DNA from: Paramylibacter kogurei
Lineage (GTDB): Bacteria > Pseudomonadota > Alphaproteobacteria > Rhodobacterales > Rhodobacteraceae
Direction of reading: 5' to 3'
Length of the DNA stretch: 64,000 nucleotides
NCBI RefSeq assembly: GCF_002742285.1
Contig: NZ_MDGM01000007.1
Location: 124,001-188,000 of the forward strand
Under the pieces are notes generated by a model that did no database searches, was not told where the DNA came from, and was given only the letters and a program-made list of their open reading frames with translations. This document shows positions 19,070 through 28,948 of the stretch, piece after piece (within the stretch, counting starts at the first letter, position 1; the number at the start of each line of letters is the position of its first letter). The translations under genes were made by a program, and so were the position numbers.

Positions 19070-19102
19070 ACATTACTGCATATAATTGCGGGATATATGC
19101 AG

Positions 19103-19423
19103 ATGAATTTCCAGACTGGGATAATGATAATTGCGATGGGTACATTGGGTGCCTGTTCCATTGAATCGCATGTGCCCGATTTGGAATATCTACCACAGGG
19201 TGATGTGCAAAATCAGACATGGCCCGAATTGGTACCCACGGATGATTTGGCGAGCAAATCCGTGCCAGTTGATCCTAAAAACATCCAAGCGTTAAACTCC
19301 GTAGCATCACGTGCATCTGCCTTGCGTCAACGCGCGGCTGGATTGCGGGCGGCACCTGTCACATCTGCTCGCGTTGCAAATTTGCGCGCGCGTGCCGCTG
19401 CTCTGCTTGCGGCCGAATTTTAA
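19103..19423 (+). CDS. Small predicted lipoprotein
   Basis: 106 residues. A signal peptide ends in the lipobox LGAC (Cys at about 18), so the mature protein is probably lipid-anchored; the residue after Cys is Ser, compatible with outer-membrane sorting. The rest is short, with an Ala/Arg-rich C-terminal helix (RASALRQRAAGLRAAP). I prefer ATG 19103 over 19097 because GGGA is then 9 nt upstream. Lies just before hom; function unknown. Confidence 0.65.
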   Translation: MNFQTGIMIIAMGTLGACSIESHVPDLEYLPQGDVQNQTWPELVPTDDLASKSVPVDPKNIQALNSVASRASALRQRAAGLRAAPVTSARVANLRARAAALLAAEF

Positions 19424-19495
19424 GCGAATCGACATTGCCCCAACCGCCCCTTTCCGATAACAGACAGTGGAAATAAACGAACGGAGCAATCGCAT

Positions 19496-20782
19496 ATGTC
19501 TCACCCTTTGCGTCTTGGTATCGCGGGTCTTGGCACCGTAGGTGTCGGTGTCATCAAAATCGTTATGCAACATGGGGATATGTTGCGTGCACGTTCTGGG
19601 CGCGACATTACGATCAGCGCTGTTTCCGCACGCTCCAAATCCAAGGATCGCGGCGTTGATCTCTCAAATTTCGATTGGGAAGATGATCCCGTTGCATTGG
19701 CCACACGCGATGATGTGGATGTTTACGTTGAATTGATGGGTGGCGAAGACGGCCCCGCGTTGGCATCCGTAAAGGCCGCATTAAACGCGGGCAAACATGT
19801 TGTTACTGCGAACAAAGCAATGCTGGCCATTCACGGTCAAGAATTGGCCGAACTGGCCGAATTCAAAGGTGTGAATTTACGATTCGAAGCCGCCGTTGCC
19901 GGTGGCATTCCGATTATAAAATCCCTGACCGAAAGCTTGGCTGGCAATAAAATCACCCGCGTTATGGGCGTGATGAACGGCACCTGCAACTATATCCTCA
20001 CACGTATGGAAACCGCGGGTTTGCCATATGATGAGGTGTTTGAAGAGGCAAACCAGCTTGGCTATCTCGAAGCGGACCCAAATTTGGATGTGGGTGGCAT
20101 TGATGCGGCACACAAATTGGTGCTGTTGTCATCCATCGCGTATGGCACACAAGTGGATTTTGCATCGGCGCAATTGCAAGGTATCCAACGCATTTCGATC
20201 GTGGATATCAAACACGCTGCCGAAATGGGCTATCGCATTAAATTGTTGGGCGTATCGCAAATGACGGATGCAGGTTTAATCCAAACCATGCGCCCCTGTT
20301 TGGTGCCTGCGTTATCACCGCTTGGCCTGTTGGAAGGTGGCACAAACATGGTAATTGTCGAAGGCGACAGCGTTGGGCAAATCGTATTGCGCGGTGCAGG
20401 TGCCGGTGAAGGCCCAACCGCGAGTGCGGTATTTGGCGATGTGATGGATATCGCGCGCGGCATCAATATCCCAGTGTTTGGTATTCCAGCGGCACAGCTT
20501 ACAAAATCAACACCTGCTGATTCATCAGGTGAAAGTGCGTATTACATGCGCCTCAACTTGAAAGACAAAGCAGGCGCCATGGCCAGCGCATCCAGCGCTT
20601 TGGCCGATGCGGGCATTTCCATTGATAAAATGACCCAACACAGTAGCGATGACAATGTTGCACGCGTGTTGATCGTCACCCATCCAACAACAGGTGAAAC
20701 CGCATCAAAGGCTGCGCAAGCAATCGAAAACACTGGTGTTTTGGAATTGCCCCCTGTCGTGCTAAAAATCGAAACCGTTTAA
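19496..20782 (+). CDS. hom: Homoserine dehydrogenase
   Basis: 428 residues; reduces aspartate semialdehyde to homoserine for threonine and methionine synthesis. The Rossmann loop GLGTVGVG is at 11-18, the family signature AxxGYLEADPxxDVxGxDAxHK lies at about 180-205 with the catalytic Lys, and residues from about 350 form a C-terminal ACT domain (AYYMRLNLKDKAGAMA...) for threonine feedback. CGGAGCAATCGCAT provides the ribosome site. Confidence 0.97.
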   Translation: MSHPLRLGIAGLGTVGVGVIKIVMQHGDMLRARSGRDITISAVSARSKSKDRGVDLSNFDWEDDPVALATRDDVDVYVELMGGEDGPALASVKAALNAGKHVVTANKAMLAIHGQELAELAEFKGVNLRFEAAVAGGIPIIKSLTESLAGNKITRVMGVMNGTCNYILTRMETAGLPYDEVFEEANQLGYLEADPNLDVGGIDAAHKLVLLSSIAYGTQVDFASAQLQGIQRISIVDIKHAAEMGYRIKLLGVSQMTDAGLIQTMRPCLVPALSPLGLLEGGTNMVIVEGDSVGQIVLRGAGAGEGPTASAVFGDVMDIARGINIPVFGIPAAQLTKSTPADSSGESAYYMRLNLKDKAGAMASASSALADAGISIDKMTQHSSDDNVARVLIVTHPTTGETASKAAQAIENTGVLELPPVVLKIETV

Positions 20783-20852
20783 TTAAATTTCACAAACCAC
20801 GTATAAAATCGCCCAAAACCACATGGTGGTGCGCAAAGAATAGGACAATAAA

Positions 20853-21818
20853 ATGGCTGATAAACAAGTATTTCAGGATCGCATGTTATCACTTGGTCTG
20901 GCACGCGTTTCCGAAGCCGCTGCAATCGCATCCGCAAAATGGGTTGGGCGCGGGGATGAAAAAGCGGCGGATCAGGCGGCGGTAAATGCTATGCGTGAAC
21001 AGCTTAACTTGTTGGACATAAAAGGCGTTGTTGTCATTGGCGAAGGTGAACGCGACGAAGCCCCGATGTTATACATCGGTGAAGAAGTCGGTTCAGGTGA
21101 TGGTCCAGGTGTGGATATCGCGCTTGACCCGCTAGAAGGTACAACATTAACCGCCAAGGATATGCCAAACGCATTGACCGTAATTGCGATGGCACCACGT
21201 GGTACCATGTTGCATGCACCCGACGTTTATATGGATAAATTGGCGATTGGTCCGGGTTATCCTGTGGATACCGTCACAATGGATATGTCGCCCAAAGAAC
21301 GTGTTGAAGCATTGGCCAAGGCCAAAGATTGCAGAACGGAACAAATCACCGTTTGCGTTTTGGAACGCCCTCGCCACGAAGATATGATCGCAGAATTGCG
21401 CGACACGGGATGTGCGCTTCGCTTGATCACGGATGGTGATGTGGCGGGTGTGATGCACACCGCAGAGGCTGAAAAAACGGGTATCGACATGTATATGGGT
21501 TCAGGTGGCGCACCCGAGGGTGTTTTAGGTGCGGCCGCTTTGAAATGCATGGGCGGGCAAATGTATGGCCGCCTGACATTTCGCAATGATGACGAACGCG
21601 GTCGTGCGACCAAGGCTGGCATCACCGATTTTGATAAAATCTACACCCGTGATGAATTGGTCACCGATGATGTGATTTTTGCAGCAACTGGTGTAACAGA
21701 TGGTTCCATCGTGTCAGGTGCACGACGTGATGGGGATTTCATGGAAACAGAAACCATTTTGATGCGCTCGCGTACTGGTTCTGTGCGTCGCATTCAATAT
21801 CGCCAGAATAACAACTAA
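20853..21818 (+). CDS. glpX: Fructose-1,6-bisphosphatase class II
   Basis: 321 residues. The Li+-sensitive phosphatase motifs are visible: VVVIGEGERDEAPML (about 58-73) and DIALDPLEGTTLTA (about 88-101), and the GSGGAPEGVLGAAALKCMGG block (about 216-235). It dephosphorylates fructose-1,6-bisphosphate in gluconeogenesis. Follows hom by 70 bp, an arrangement recurrent in Rhodobacterales. AGGACAATAAA precedes the ATG. Confidence 0.95.
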   Translation: MADKQVFQDRMLSLGLARVSEAAAIASAKWVGRGDEKAADQAAVNAMREQLNLLDIKGVVVIGEGERDEAPMLYIGEEVGSGDGPGVDIALDPLEGTTLTAKDMPNALTVIAMAPRGTMLHAPDVYMDKLAIGPGYPVDTVTMDMSPKERVEALAKAKDCRTEQITVCVLERPRHEDMIAELRDTGCALRLITDGDVAGVMHTAEAEKTGIDMYMGSGGAPEGVLGAAALKCMGGQMYGRLTFRNDDERGRATKAGITDFDKIYTRDELVTDDVIFAATGVTDGSIVSGARRDGDFMETETILMRSRTGSVRRIQYRQNNN

Positions 21819-21823
21819 TCCAC

Positions 21824-22162
21824 ATGGTACGCCGCGTAGGTTTCAGCGAACCAGATAAAGAGGCACGGCGAAAGCGCGGCGTATATAAAAACACCGCCAA
21901 TGATCCGCCTAAACCTCAACACGAAAACGATGAGCCACAATCCAGTCGTCTGTTTACGCTGATATTCCTCAGCGTTTGGTTAATCGGTTGGTCGACAGCA
22001 ATTTATTTTGTTTTCAATGTGATAATCCGTGGTGAAGGGGGTGTTTTCCTTTACGTTTGGCTTATTGCTGCTTTGATTGGCTGGTGCTTTGTGGTCTTCA
22101 TATTATTCACGCTGATTTTCAACAAATCAAAGGATATCGACCCAAGCGGCGGCAACCGCTAG
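21824..22162 (+). CDS. Small two-helix membrane protein
   Basis: 112 residues: a charged, basic N-terminal 40 residues, then two transmembrane helices (about 43-66 and 76-99) and a short polar tail. No recognised domain. Starts 5 bp after glpX, so it is probably cotranscribed and translated by coupling. The stop shares the palindromic CTAG with the convergent cyclic-nucleotide gene. Confidence 0.6.
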   Translation: MVRRVGFSEPDKEARRKRGVYKNTANDPPKPQHENDEPQSSRLFTLIFLSVWLIGWSTAIYFVFNVIIRGEGGVFLYVWLIAALIGWCFVVFILFTLIFNKSKDIDPSGGNR

Positions 22163-22842
22163 GTTACATATTGCGCTGTATCTGCCATGGGTTGTGATCG
22201 CCCAACCTTATGCGCCAAATCCGTACTGAAAAGCGCGATCAACGCATTGTTTAATGGCGCGGAACGGCGCATCATTTTACGAAGATCGGATACCTGCCAG
22301 TACACAAAAACAGCACCAGGTTGCGCCGTTACGGTTGCGGAAGCTGCGGATTGATTTAAAAATCCAACCTCACCAATGAAACTATTCAATGGAACATTAT
22401 ATTCCACGCCCCCTTTGTGCATCACCGCACGCCCAGCAACCAACAGATAAAGCCGTTCATTCAAATGTCCCGTTTCACACAGAACCGTATGGGCGGTAGC
22501 CGTGGTTGTTTCACTATCGCGCATTACTTTGCGAAATTGACCCGGTGTCAGGGTTGGAAAACAGCGGTAAATTGAACTTTGATCTGTGTTCATTGCAAAT
22601 GTGGTGCGCTCCAAAATCAAACTGCAAATCATACAAAAATTAATCAACGCCATAGTACCAGATGCAAAAATCGCATCCCAAAGCGGTGTGTCGTTGATGT
22701 TAAAATAATACAGGATATAAAAAGCAGACCCGATCAACACCAACACGCGCAGGATCAATTGATCGCGTGCTAAAAAACCCAATGAAAAAAACAACAGTGC
22801 AAAATGCACTAAAATCGCAGCTGAAAAGATATAATCATACAT
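22159..22842 (-). CDS. Popeye-like membrane protein with cyclic-nucleotide-binding-type domain
   Basis: 227 residues. Three hydrophobic helices at about 5-22, 28-46 and 54-76 with YYFNINDTPLWDAIFAS between the second and third, then a beta-rich domain (about 95-205) of the cNMP-binding/Crp fold (ERLYLLVAGRAVMHKGG, FIGEVGFLN, SATVTAQPGAVFVYW). Helix number and the xLWDAIF segment recall eukaryotic Popeye-domain proteins. The canonical phosphate-binding RxA of CAP is not evident: GEVGFLNQSAASATVTA. The start at 22842 follows GGGAGTGGGACAAC; longer upstream readings would run into recJ. Likely a membrane sensor, ligand unproven. Confidence 0.65.
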   Translation of the reverse strand: MYDYIFSAAILVHFALLFFSLGFLARDQLILRVLVLIGSAFYILYYFNINDTPLWDAIFASGTMALINFCMICSLILERTTFAMNTDQSSIYRCFPTLTPGQFRKVMRDSETTTATAHTVLCETGHLNERLYLLVAGRAVMHKGGVEYNVPLNSFIGEVGFLNQSAASATVTAQPGAVFVYWQVSDLRKMMRRSAPLNNALIALFSTDLAHKVGRSQPMADTAQYVT

Positions 22843-22949
22843 GTTGTCCCACTCCCAGTATCGACGCGACATTAGCGGAACAAACCCTGTTAATCGGTGT
22901 ATTATATCACTGTTTGGCATGCTAAGTTTGCCCAAAGAAAAGGCCACAC

Positions 22950-24713
22950 ATGACGCAAACTTCCAATGACACTGCATTTCTTGGTGTATCCCAATCCGCA
23001 ACGGGGCGGCGCTGGTGTGGGCTTTCGGTTGAAACGGATCGCCAATCACAATTGATTGCTCAGCAAACGGGTTTGCCAAATGCGGTGGCGCGAACGTTGG
23101 CGCGATTGGGCGTGAATGAACAAGACGCGGTGAATTACCTTTCGCCAAGTCTGCGCGAATTGATGCCCGATCCGTCCAAGCTGCGCGATATGGAAACGGC
23201 AGCGGCGCGGATAGATTTGGCGGTTACAAAAAAACAACGGATCGCAATTTTTGCGGATTACGATGTGGATGGCGCAACATCCGCTGCACTACTCTTTAAT
23301 TGGTTTGCAGCGCTTGGCCATGTGGCAACAATATACGTACCTGATCGCATCGACGAAGGTTACGGCCCAAATGATGCTGCGATGTTGGAACTGGCCGCCA
23401 ATCATGATCTGATTATTTGCGTTGATTGTGGCACATTATCTCACGGTCCGATTGCGGCAGTGTCCGGCACGGATGTGATTGTGCTGGATCATCACTTGGG
23501 CGGTGAAACGCTGCCTGATGCTGTGGCGGTGGTAAATCCCAATCGCCAAGATGAAACGGGGGATCTGGGTTATCTTTGTGCCGCTGGTGTGGTGTTTTTA
23601 ACCCTTGTTGCTATCAACCGCATTCGCCGCGGCGCTGGTGCACATTGTCCTGATTTGATGTCATTGTTGGATTTGGCCGCACTTGGCACAGTGGCCGATG
23701 TCGCACCTTTGATTGGGTTCAACCGTGCATTGGTGCGCCAAGGTTTAAAAATCATGGCCAAACGTGAACGCGTTGGCTTAGCAAAACTTGGCGATATTGC
23801 GGGGCTGAAATCCGCACCCACATCATATCATCTGGGGTTCATGTTGGGGCCGCGCATCAATGCCGGTGGGCGCATTGGCAAGGCGGATTTGGGTGCACGA
23901 TTGCTCACCACCACCGATCCGCACGAAGCAGAGGCAATCGCCGATCGTTTACATCAGCTCAATGACGAACGCCGTGAAATAGAGGCCGAAGTCCAACTGA
24001 AAGCAATGGCGCAGGCAGAGGAACGCGGGCTTGATGCCCCCCTTGTTTGGGCAGCTGGCGAAGGTTGGCACCCCGGTGTTGTTGGCATTGTGGCATCGCG
24101 ATTAAAAGAATCCACCAACCGCCCCAGCGTTGTTATCGGGCTTGACGGGGATGAAGGCAAAGGATCAGGGCGATCGGTAAGCGGTATTGATCTAGGTGCG
24201 GCCATTGCCACCTGCGCACGCGAAGGCGTTTTGATCAAAGGTGGGGGCCATAAAATGGCGGCGGGGCTTTCGGTTGCACGCGAACAATTGGATGTCGCAA
24301 TGGCGCGATTGTCTCAATTATTGGAAAAACAGGGCGCGGGAAATATTGGTCCGCGTGATTTGCATCTTGATGGCGTTATCGCGCCCAGCGCAATAACACC
24401 TGAATTGATCGAACAGTTGGAAACCTGTGGCCCCTTTGGTGCTGGTGCACCTGCCCCGCGATTTGCGCTCCCATCTGTATCCATCGCATTTGCAAAACGT
24501 GCGGGCCAGAATCATTTGCGTCTTACGCTCGCCGATGAAAACGGTGGGCGCATCGATGCGATTGCATTTGGTGCATATGATTCTGAACTTGGGGCCCTGT
24601 TGGATGATCATCGTGGTCGAAAATTCCACTGTGCAGGCCGATTAGAGATCGACGATTGGGGCGGAAGGCGCCGCGCCAAGCTTCGATTGGACGATGCGGC
24701 ACTGATCACATAA
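22950..24713 (+). CDS. recJ: Single-stranded-DNA-specific exonuclease RecJ
   Basis: 587 residues, 5'-3' ssDNA exonuclease in recombination and mismatch repair. The DHH phosphoesterase motifs are present: IFADYDVDGATSAALL (about 95-110), CVDCGTLSHG, and the DHH triad at 180-182 in VLDHHLGG; the DHHA1 part has GGGHKMAAGLS (about 432-442) and a C-terminal OB-like domain follows. Start: ATG at 22950 after AAAGGCCACAC. Confidence 0.95.
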   Translation: MTQTSNDTAFLGVSQSATGRRWCGLSVETDRQSQLIAQQTGLPNAVARTLARLGVNEQDAVNYLSPSLRELMPDPSKLRDMETAAARIDLAVTKKQRIAIFADYDVDGATSAALLFNWFAALGHVATIYVPDRIDEGYGPNDAAMLELAANHDLIICVDCGTLSHGPIAAVSGTDVIVLDHHLGGETLPDAVAVVNPNRQDETGDLGYLCAAGVVFLTLVAINRIRRGAGAHCPDLMSLLDLAALGTVADVAPLIGFNRALVRQGLKIMAKRERVGLAKLGDIAGLKSAPTSYHLGFMLGPRINAGGRIGKADLGARLLTTTDPHEAEAIADRLHQLNDERREIEAEVQLKAMAQAEERGLDAPLVWAAGEGWHPGVVGIVASRLKESTNRPSVVIGLDGDEGKGSGRSVSGIDLGAAIATCAREGVLIKGGGHKMAAGLSVAREQLDVAMARLSQLLEKQGAGNIGPRDLHLDGVIAPSAITPELIEQLETCGPFGAGAPAPRFALPSVSIAFAKRAGQNHLRLTLADENGGRIDAIAFGAYDSELGALLDDHRGRKFHCAGRLEIDDWGGRRRAKLRLDDAALIT

Positions 24714-24786
24714 AAACATTTCAATAATGTGAAAAAAGCGCTTGCAAGGGATGCACGCTTTCCCTAAATACCCCTCACGAACAAGC

Positions 24787-24861
24787 GGTCCCTTCGTCTA
24801 TCGGTTAGGACGCCAGGTTTTCAACCTGGAAAGAGGGGTTCGATTCCCCTAGGGACTGCCA
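24787..24861 (+). tRNA. tRNA-Glu (anticodon TTC)
   Basis: 75 nt including an encoded CCA end (24859-24861). Acceptor stem GGTCCCT / AGGGACT (first pair G-T), anticodon stem CCAGG/CCTGG (24813-24817, 24825-24829) with loop TTTTCAA giving TTC at 24820-24822, and T-arm GGGG-TTCGATT-CCCC. Stand-alone gene between recJ and a hydrolase. Confidence 0.97.
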
Positions 24862-24947
24862 GTTCGTCGATCCACCCAAAATCATTACCAATTGCAAATG
24901 TGTTTTCACATGGGCTAGGCTTGTGGCATTCCCACAGGATGGCTGGC

Positions 24948-25880
24948 ATGGATTACAAAACCAAGATTGATGCGCAAACTTGGGCATTCATCGAAAAAAC
25001 CGCACAATTTTATCCCCCCGAAACCGCTGGTTTTCCAATTGCTGAACAGCGCCGCATCTATGATGACATGTGCAAATCATTTTATGCAGGTCGTCCCGAT
25101 GGGTTGGATGTTGAAACCACAAACATGAATGGCGTGCCCGTGCGCATATATACCGCTTGTGATTCTGCACATCATGAATCGGGCGTCACCATTGTTTACA
25201 TCCACGGGGGTGGATTCGTTGTGGGCGGATTAGATAGCCACGATGACATTTGCGCCGAAATTTCACATCATACAAAACGACGCGTGTTGGCGATTGATTA
25301 TCGTCTATCCCCCGAACATAAACACCCCGCAGCGTTCGATGATGTCGTCACCGCAATCAACAGCATCGCTGCACGATATCAAACACCGCTCGTCTTGATT
25401 GGTGATAGTGCGGGCGCAAATCTGGGTGCGGCGGCAAGTGGGGCTCTTCGCGGCGATGATATCGCAATCATCGGACAGGTTTTAATATATCCTGCATTGG
25501 GTGGTGATATGGATCAGGGATCATATTTGACCCATGCAAATGCACCGATGTTGTCACGCGAAGACGTGGAATTTTACCATAAAATCCGTGGTGCAACGCA
25601 TGAAACTGACCCCACATTCGCACCCTTAAAGGCCGATAATTTTTCAAACTTACCGCCAAGTGTCGTTATCAGCGCCGAATGTGATCCACTGTGTGATGAT
25701 GGGCGTAATTATTGCGACAAATTAAAATCGGATGGAAACAAGGCACATTGGATCTGTGAAGCCGGATTGGTACATGGATATTTACGTGCACGAAATAGTG
25801 TTGATCGCGCAAATGAAAGTTTTGAGCGCATCATTCACGCGGCACAATCATTGGCAAACCAAGAATGGCCATATGGCTAA
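24948..25880 (+). CDS. Alpha/beta hydrolase, HSL-type esterase
   Basis: 310 residues, hormone-sensitive-lipase-like carboxylesterase. Oxyanion motif HGGG at 86-89 (YIHGGGF), YRLSPEH at 118-124, nucleophile elbow GDSAG with Ser154, an Asp in SAECDPLCDDG and the catalytic His in LVHGYLR. No signal peptide, so cytosolic; hydrolyses acyl esters of unknown type. Start at 24948 (MDYKTK) has AGGA 9 nt upstream; MAG... three codons earlier is possible. Convergent with the CocE gene (4 bp overlap). Confidence 0.88.
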   Translation: MDYKTKIDAQTWAFIEKTAQFYPPETAGFPIAEQRRIYDDMCKSFYAGRPDGLDVETTNMNGVPVRIYTACDSAHHESGVTIVYIHGGGFVVGGLDSHDDICAEISHHTKRRVLAIDYRLSPEHKHPAAFDDVVTAINSIAARYQTPLVLIGDSAGANLGAAASGALRGDDIAIIGQVLIYPALGGDMDQGSYLTHANAPMLSREDVEFYHKIRGATHETDPTFAPLKADNFSNLPPSVVISAECDPLCDDGRNYCDKLKSDGNKAHWICEAGLVHGYLRARNSVDRANESFERIIHAAQSLANQEWPYG

Positions 25881-27877
25881 ACCAATTCGCGTTTTACCTT
25901 GTCGTCAAATTCACGCTCAAAGAAAAGCGTATCGTTTTCCCAAGCACACAGTTTTGCGGTGAAATAAAAATGCGTGGCATCGCAATGCATTTTCGCATCC
26001 ACATATGTTCGCCACATTGCATCTTCACGTCCACCTGTCTGTTCCCATTCGATCGAAACACGTGCGGATAATGGATCATCGGGATGCACACGCCAATCTT
26101 CACGCATCCAGCCCCCCGAAATCAATCCGTGTTCCAAATCACGATTTTCTCCAAAGTCACAGAATATTTTCGTGCTGGTTTCACCTGTGGATTGTTCTGT
26201 CTCTAACTGACGTGAATATTGCGTGGGGCGTAAATTTTCTGCGCGCCATGGCGCTGCCGCTTCTGGTGGTTCGAATGTCCATTCACTATCAGTTGCGGTT
26301 TTTCGGATTGGCAATGAAATTTCGCCCGAATGAATGGTTATTTCTGCATCCACAGCGGCGGGCCATATCATAGGAAAGTAGTTGGTCGAAATCGCCACCC
26401 GCAATCGATGACCCGCTGGCAACCGATAGGCGATATGATCCAGATCAAACGCAAGATTAAATTCCTGCCCCGCCACCAGTGGTGCGGGTAATATATGACC
26501 ATTCGCATGGGTTAGATTTAAAACACCATAACTGATCAATGCTGATGTGCCATCGGGGTGCAGATCACATAGCCGCACGGCTATTTGTCCTTCTGTCTGA
26601 TCGGCAGACAGGGTTAACTTTATGCTTGGTGCACCAACGATATCCATGTCTGAAACGCTGACCGCACCATCAAAGCAAAGCGATTTTGCATCATCCTCAT
26701 TTTGACGATCAGGCAATTCATCACCAAAGGCAAAGGGAAAATACTCACCGCCACTTGCCCCACAATCGGCTGGTGATTTGATACAAACATTTGGCGCACC
26801 ATCCCCACCAAGTTGCCCACCCGCGCCAAGGTTTAACGTGATATTTGATATATCGCTGCTTGGCCAGTTTTGCTCTGCAATCCAGCGCCCCGCACGTTCA
26901 TCAAGCCAACGTTTTGGCATAACGCTATCCATTAAATAGGCGCGGTATTCTGGATCATCCGCAACACCGGTATCGATAGCCTTTAACCATTGATCGAACC
27001 AACGCTTAGCCTCTTGTAAAAAGCCAATCGCAGGGGCAGGTCCTGCGTAATGGGGGTATTTATGGTTCCACGGACCAACGATTGCCTTGCACGGCGATGA
27101 CAGGTTTTCAACCAAATGGGACGGTGTATTGCGATACCCGTCATGCCAACCACCAATCGCCAATACGGCTGCTTTTATCGCGCTGTAATCTTCGCAAACG
27201 GAACCATGCTGCCAATATTCATCGCGATGCTGATGGCGTAACCACGTTGAAAGGCTCACATCCATGTTTTCCAATCGATGTCGCCACATATCGCGCCAAC
27301 GATCACCCACCAGAGCGGGATCAGGCGGGCGTGATGAATACGACAACATATTACAAGACCAGCCAAAATTCTCGCCCAACAAACACCCGCCCTTGTAATG
27401 GATATCGTCGGCATATCGATCTGTGGTGGAACAAATGGTTATCACCGCCTTAAGCGGTTTTGGCGCAAGCGCTGCAACCTGTAACCCGTTAAAACCACCC
27501 CATGAAATTCCCATCATACCAACATTGCCATTGCACCATTCCTGTGCGGCGGCCCAGTTGATTATATACTCCGCATCGGCCAATTCTTGGGCTGTGTATT
27601 CATCGTCCATCAATCCATCACTGTCACCATTGCCGCGCATGTCGGTGCGGATACAGACATACCCATGCCCCGCCAGCCATGGATGTGTATACTGATCGCG
27701 CACAATCGTGCCATCGCGTTTGCGATACGGCAGATGTTCCAAAATAACGGGTGCCGGTTGAAGCGGTGCATCAACGGGCATCCACACACGCGCGGACAAT
27801 CGTGTACCGTCGGGCATTTCAATCCCCATATCGGGATATTCAACGACTGCGTGGGGGAAATCTGTCACTGTTTTCAT
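25877..27877 (-). CDS. CocE/NonD family hydrolase (peptidase S15-like)
   Basis: 666 residues. The N-terminal alpha/beta-hydrolase domain has the nucleophile elbow GISWGG with Ser125 and the family segment RTDMRGNGDSDG (about 77-88); the C-terminal jelly-roll domain (from about 400) ends with a lectin-like fold (LPAGHRLRVAISTNYFP). Relatives are cocaine esterase, X-Pro dipeptidyl peptidase and glutaryl-7-ACA acylase; the natural substrate is unknown. No signal peptide. Divergent from the EamA gene at 27972. Confidence 0.88.
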   Translation of the reverse strand: MKTVTDFPHAVVEYPDMGIEMPDGTRLSARVWMPVDAPLQPAPVILEHLPYRKRDGTIVRDQYTHPWLAGHGYVCIRTDMRGNGDSDGLMDDEYTAQELADAEYIINWAAAQEWCNGNVGMMGISWGGFNGLQVAALAPKPLKAVITICSTTDRYADDIHYKGGCLLGENFGWSCNMLSYSSRPPDPALVGDRWRDMWRHRLENMDVSLSTWLRHQHRDEYWQHGSVCEDYSAIKAAVLAIGGWHDGYRNTPSHLVENLSSPCKAIVGPWNHKYPHYAGPAPAIGFLQEAKRWFDQWLKAIDTGVADDPEYRAYLMDSVMPKRWLDERAGRWIAEQNWPSSDISNITLNLGAGGQLGGDGAPNVCIKSPADCGASGGEYFPFAFGDELPDRQNEDDAKSLCFDGAVSVSDMDIVGAPSIKLTLSADQTEGQIAVRLCDLHPDGTSALISYGVLNLTHANGHILPAPLVAGQEFNLAFDLDHIAYRLPAGHRLRVAISTNYFPMIWPAAVDAEITIHSGEISLPIRKTATDSEWTFEPPEAAAPWRAENLRPTQYSRQLETEQSTGETSTKIFCDFGENRDLEHGLISGGWMREDWRVHPDDPLSARVSIEWEQTGGREDAMWRTYVDAKMHCDATHFYFTAKLCAWENDTLFFEREFDDKVKRELV

Positions 27878-27971
27878 CGCTCACCTCTGCGCATTAGGCT
27901 GCGCTGAATTAATTTACATGTCTAGGTCGAAATATCTGGTATGCCGATCATTTCTTTGAAACAGTCGCCCT

Positions 27972-28943
27972 ATGAATCGCATATTTTCAAACCCGATTGC
28001 GCTGGGAATAACCTGTGCGCTGATCGCTGCTTTTTTCTTTACGCTCAACGATGTTGGCATCAAGTTTTTGAGCGGTGATTATCCACTCCACGAAGTGGTA
28101 TTAATTCGCGCCCTGATCGCGCTTTCGATCACGCTTGCAATTTTCATGCCCCTTGAAGGGGGATATCACAATTTGCGCACAAAACGGCTTGGTCTTCATA
28201 TGGTGCGCGGGGTGTTTGTGGTCATGGCGAATTTGTTGTTTTTTCTTGGCCTTGCATCCATTCCATTGTCAGAGGCAACAGCCATATTTTTTATCGCACC
28301 CGTGATAATCACAATATTCTCTGTCATATTCTTGGGCGAAACGGTGGGTGTATGGCGTTGGTTTGCGGTGGGTGCTGGATTGTTAGGTGCGCTTATCATG
28401 TTGCGCCCCAATCCTGCGAGCTTTCAAATCGCATCACTGTTGCCAATGTTTGCGGCTGTTTGTTACGCAACACTACATATTCTGTCGCGCAAGATGGGCG
28501 GCACTGAAAGCGCATCCACATTATCATTTTACATACAATTAACGTTTGTATTGGTGAGTGCAGCGATGGGATTAACATTTCACGATGGCGCCACCGCTGG
28601 CAGCGAAAATATCACAATTCAATTCTTGCTACGCGCATGGGTGATGCCAACTCCGTTTGATTTTGCGGTCATGGCAGGTGTCGGCGTTGCTAGCGCAGTA
28701 GGCGGATATTTCATAAGCCAAGCATATCGCACAAGCGAGGCGGCATTGGTTGCACCATTTGAATATGTTGGACTGTTACTCGCCATCATCTGGGGCATCG
28801 CCATATTTGATGAATGGCCAGACTATATCGCATGGCTTGGCATGGCGTTGATATTGTCTAGTGGTTTGTTGATGTTATGGCGTGAAAGCGTTCAGAAAAA
28901 GCGTGCGCGAATTCGCGACAAAGGATTGCACCGATTGCAATAA
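27972..28943 (+). CDS. EamA/DMT family transporter
   Basis: 323 residues, ten membrane helices in two EamA repeats; SEATAIFFIAPVIITIFSVI (about 98-117) and SEAALVAPFEYVGLLLAIIW (about 256-275) are the paired repeat signatures. Long basic C-terminal tail (KKRARIRDKG). Substrate unknown. Lies between the CocE hydrolase and the aminotransferase/hydantoinase operon; could serve uptake or export of their products. Confidence 0.85.
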   Translation: MNRIFSNPIALGITCALIAAFFFTLNDVGIKFLSGDYPLHEVVLIRALIALSITLAIFMPLEGGYHNLRTKRLGLHMVRGVFVVMANLLFFLGLASIPLSEATAIFFIAPVIITIFSVIFLGETVGVWRWFAVGAGLLGALIMLRPNPASFQIASLLPMFAAVCYATLHILSRKMGGTESASTLSFYIQLTFVLVSAAMGLTFHDGATAGSENITIQFLLRAWVMPTPFDFAVMAGVGVASAVGGYFISQAYRTSEAALVAPFEYVGLLLAIIWGIAIFDEWPDYIAWLGMALILSSGLLMLWRESVQKKRARIRDKGLHRLQ

Positions 28944-28948
28944 TGCAC

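Noticed and set aside
22843..23148. N-terminal extension of the Popeye-like gene
   Set aside because: It would overlap recJ by about 200 bp and its residues lack family features; the ATG at 22842 has a good ribosome site.
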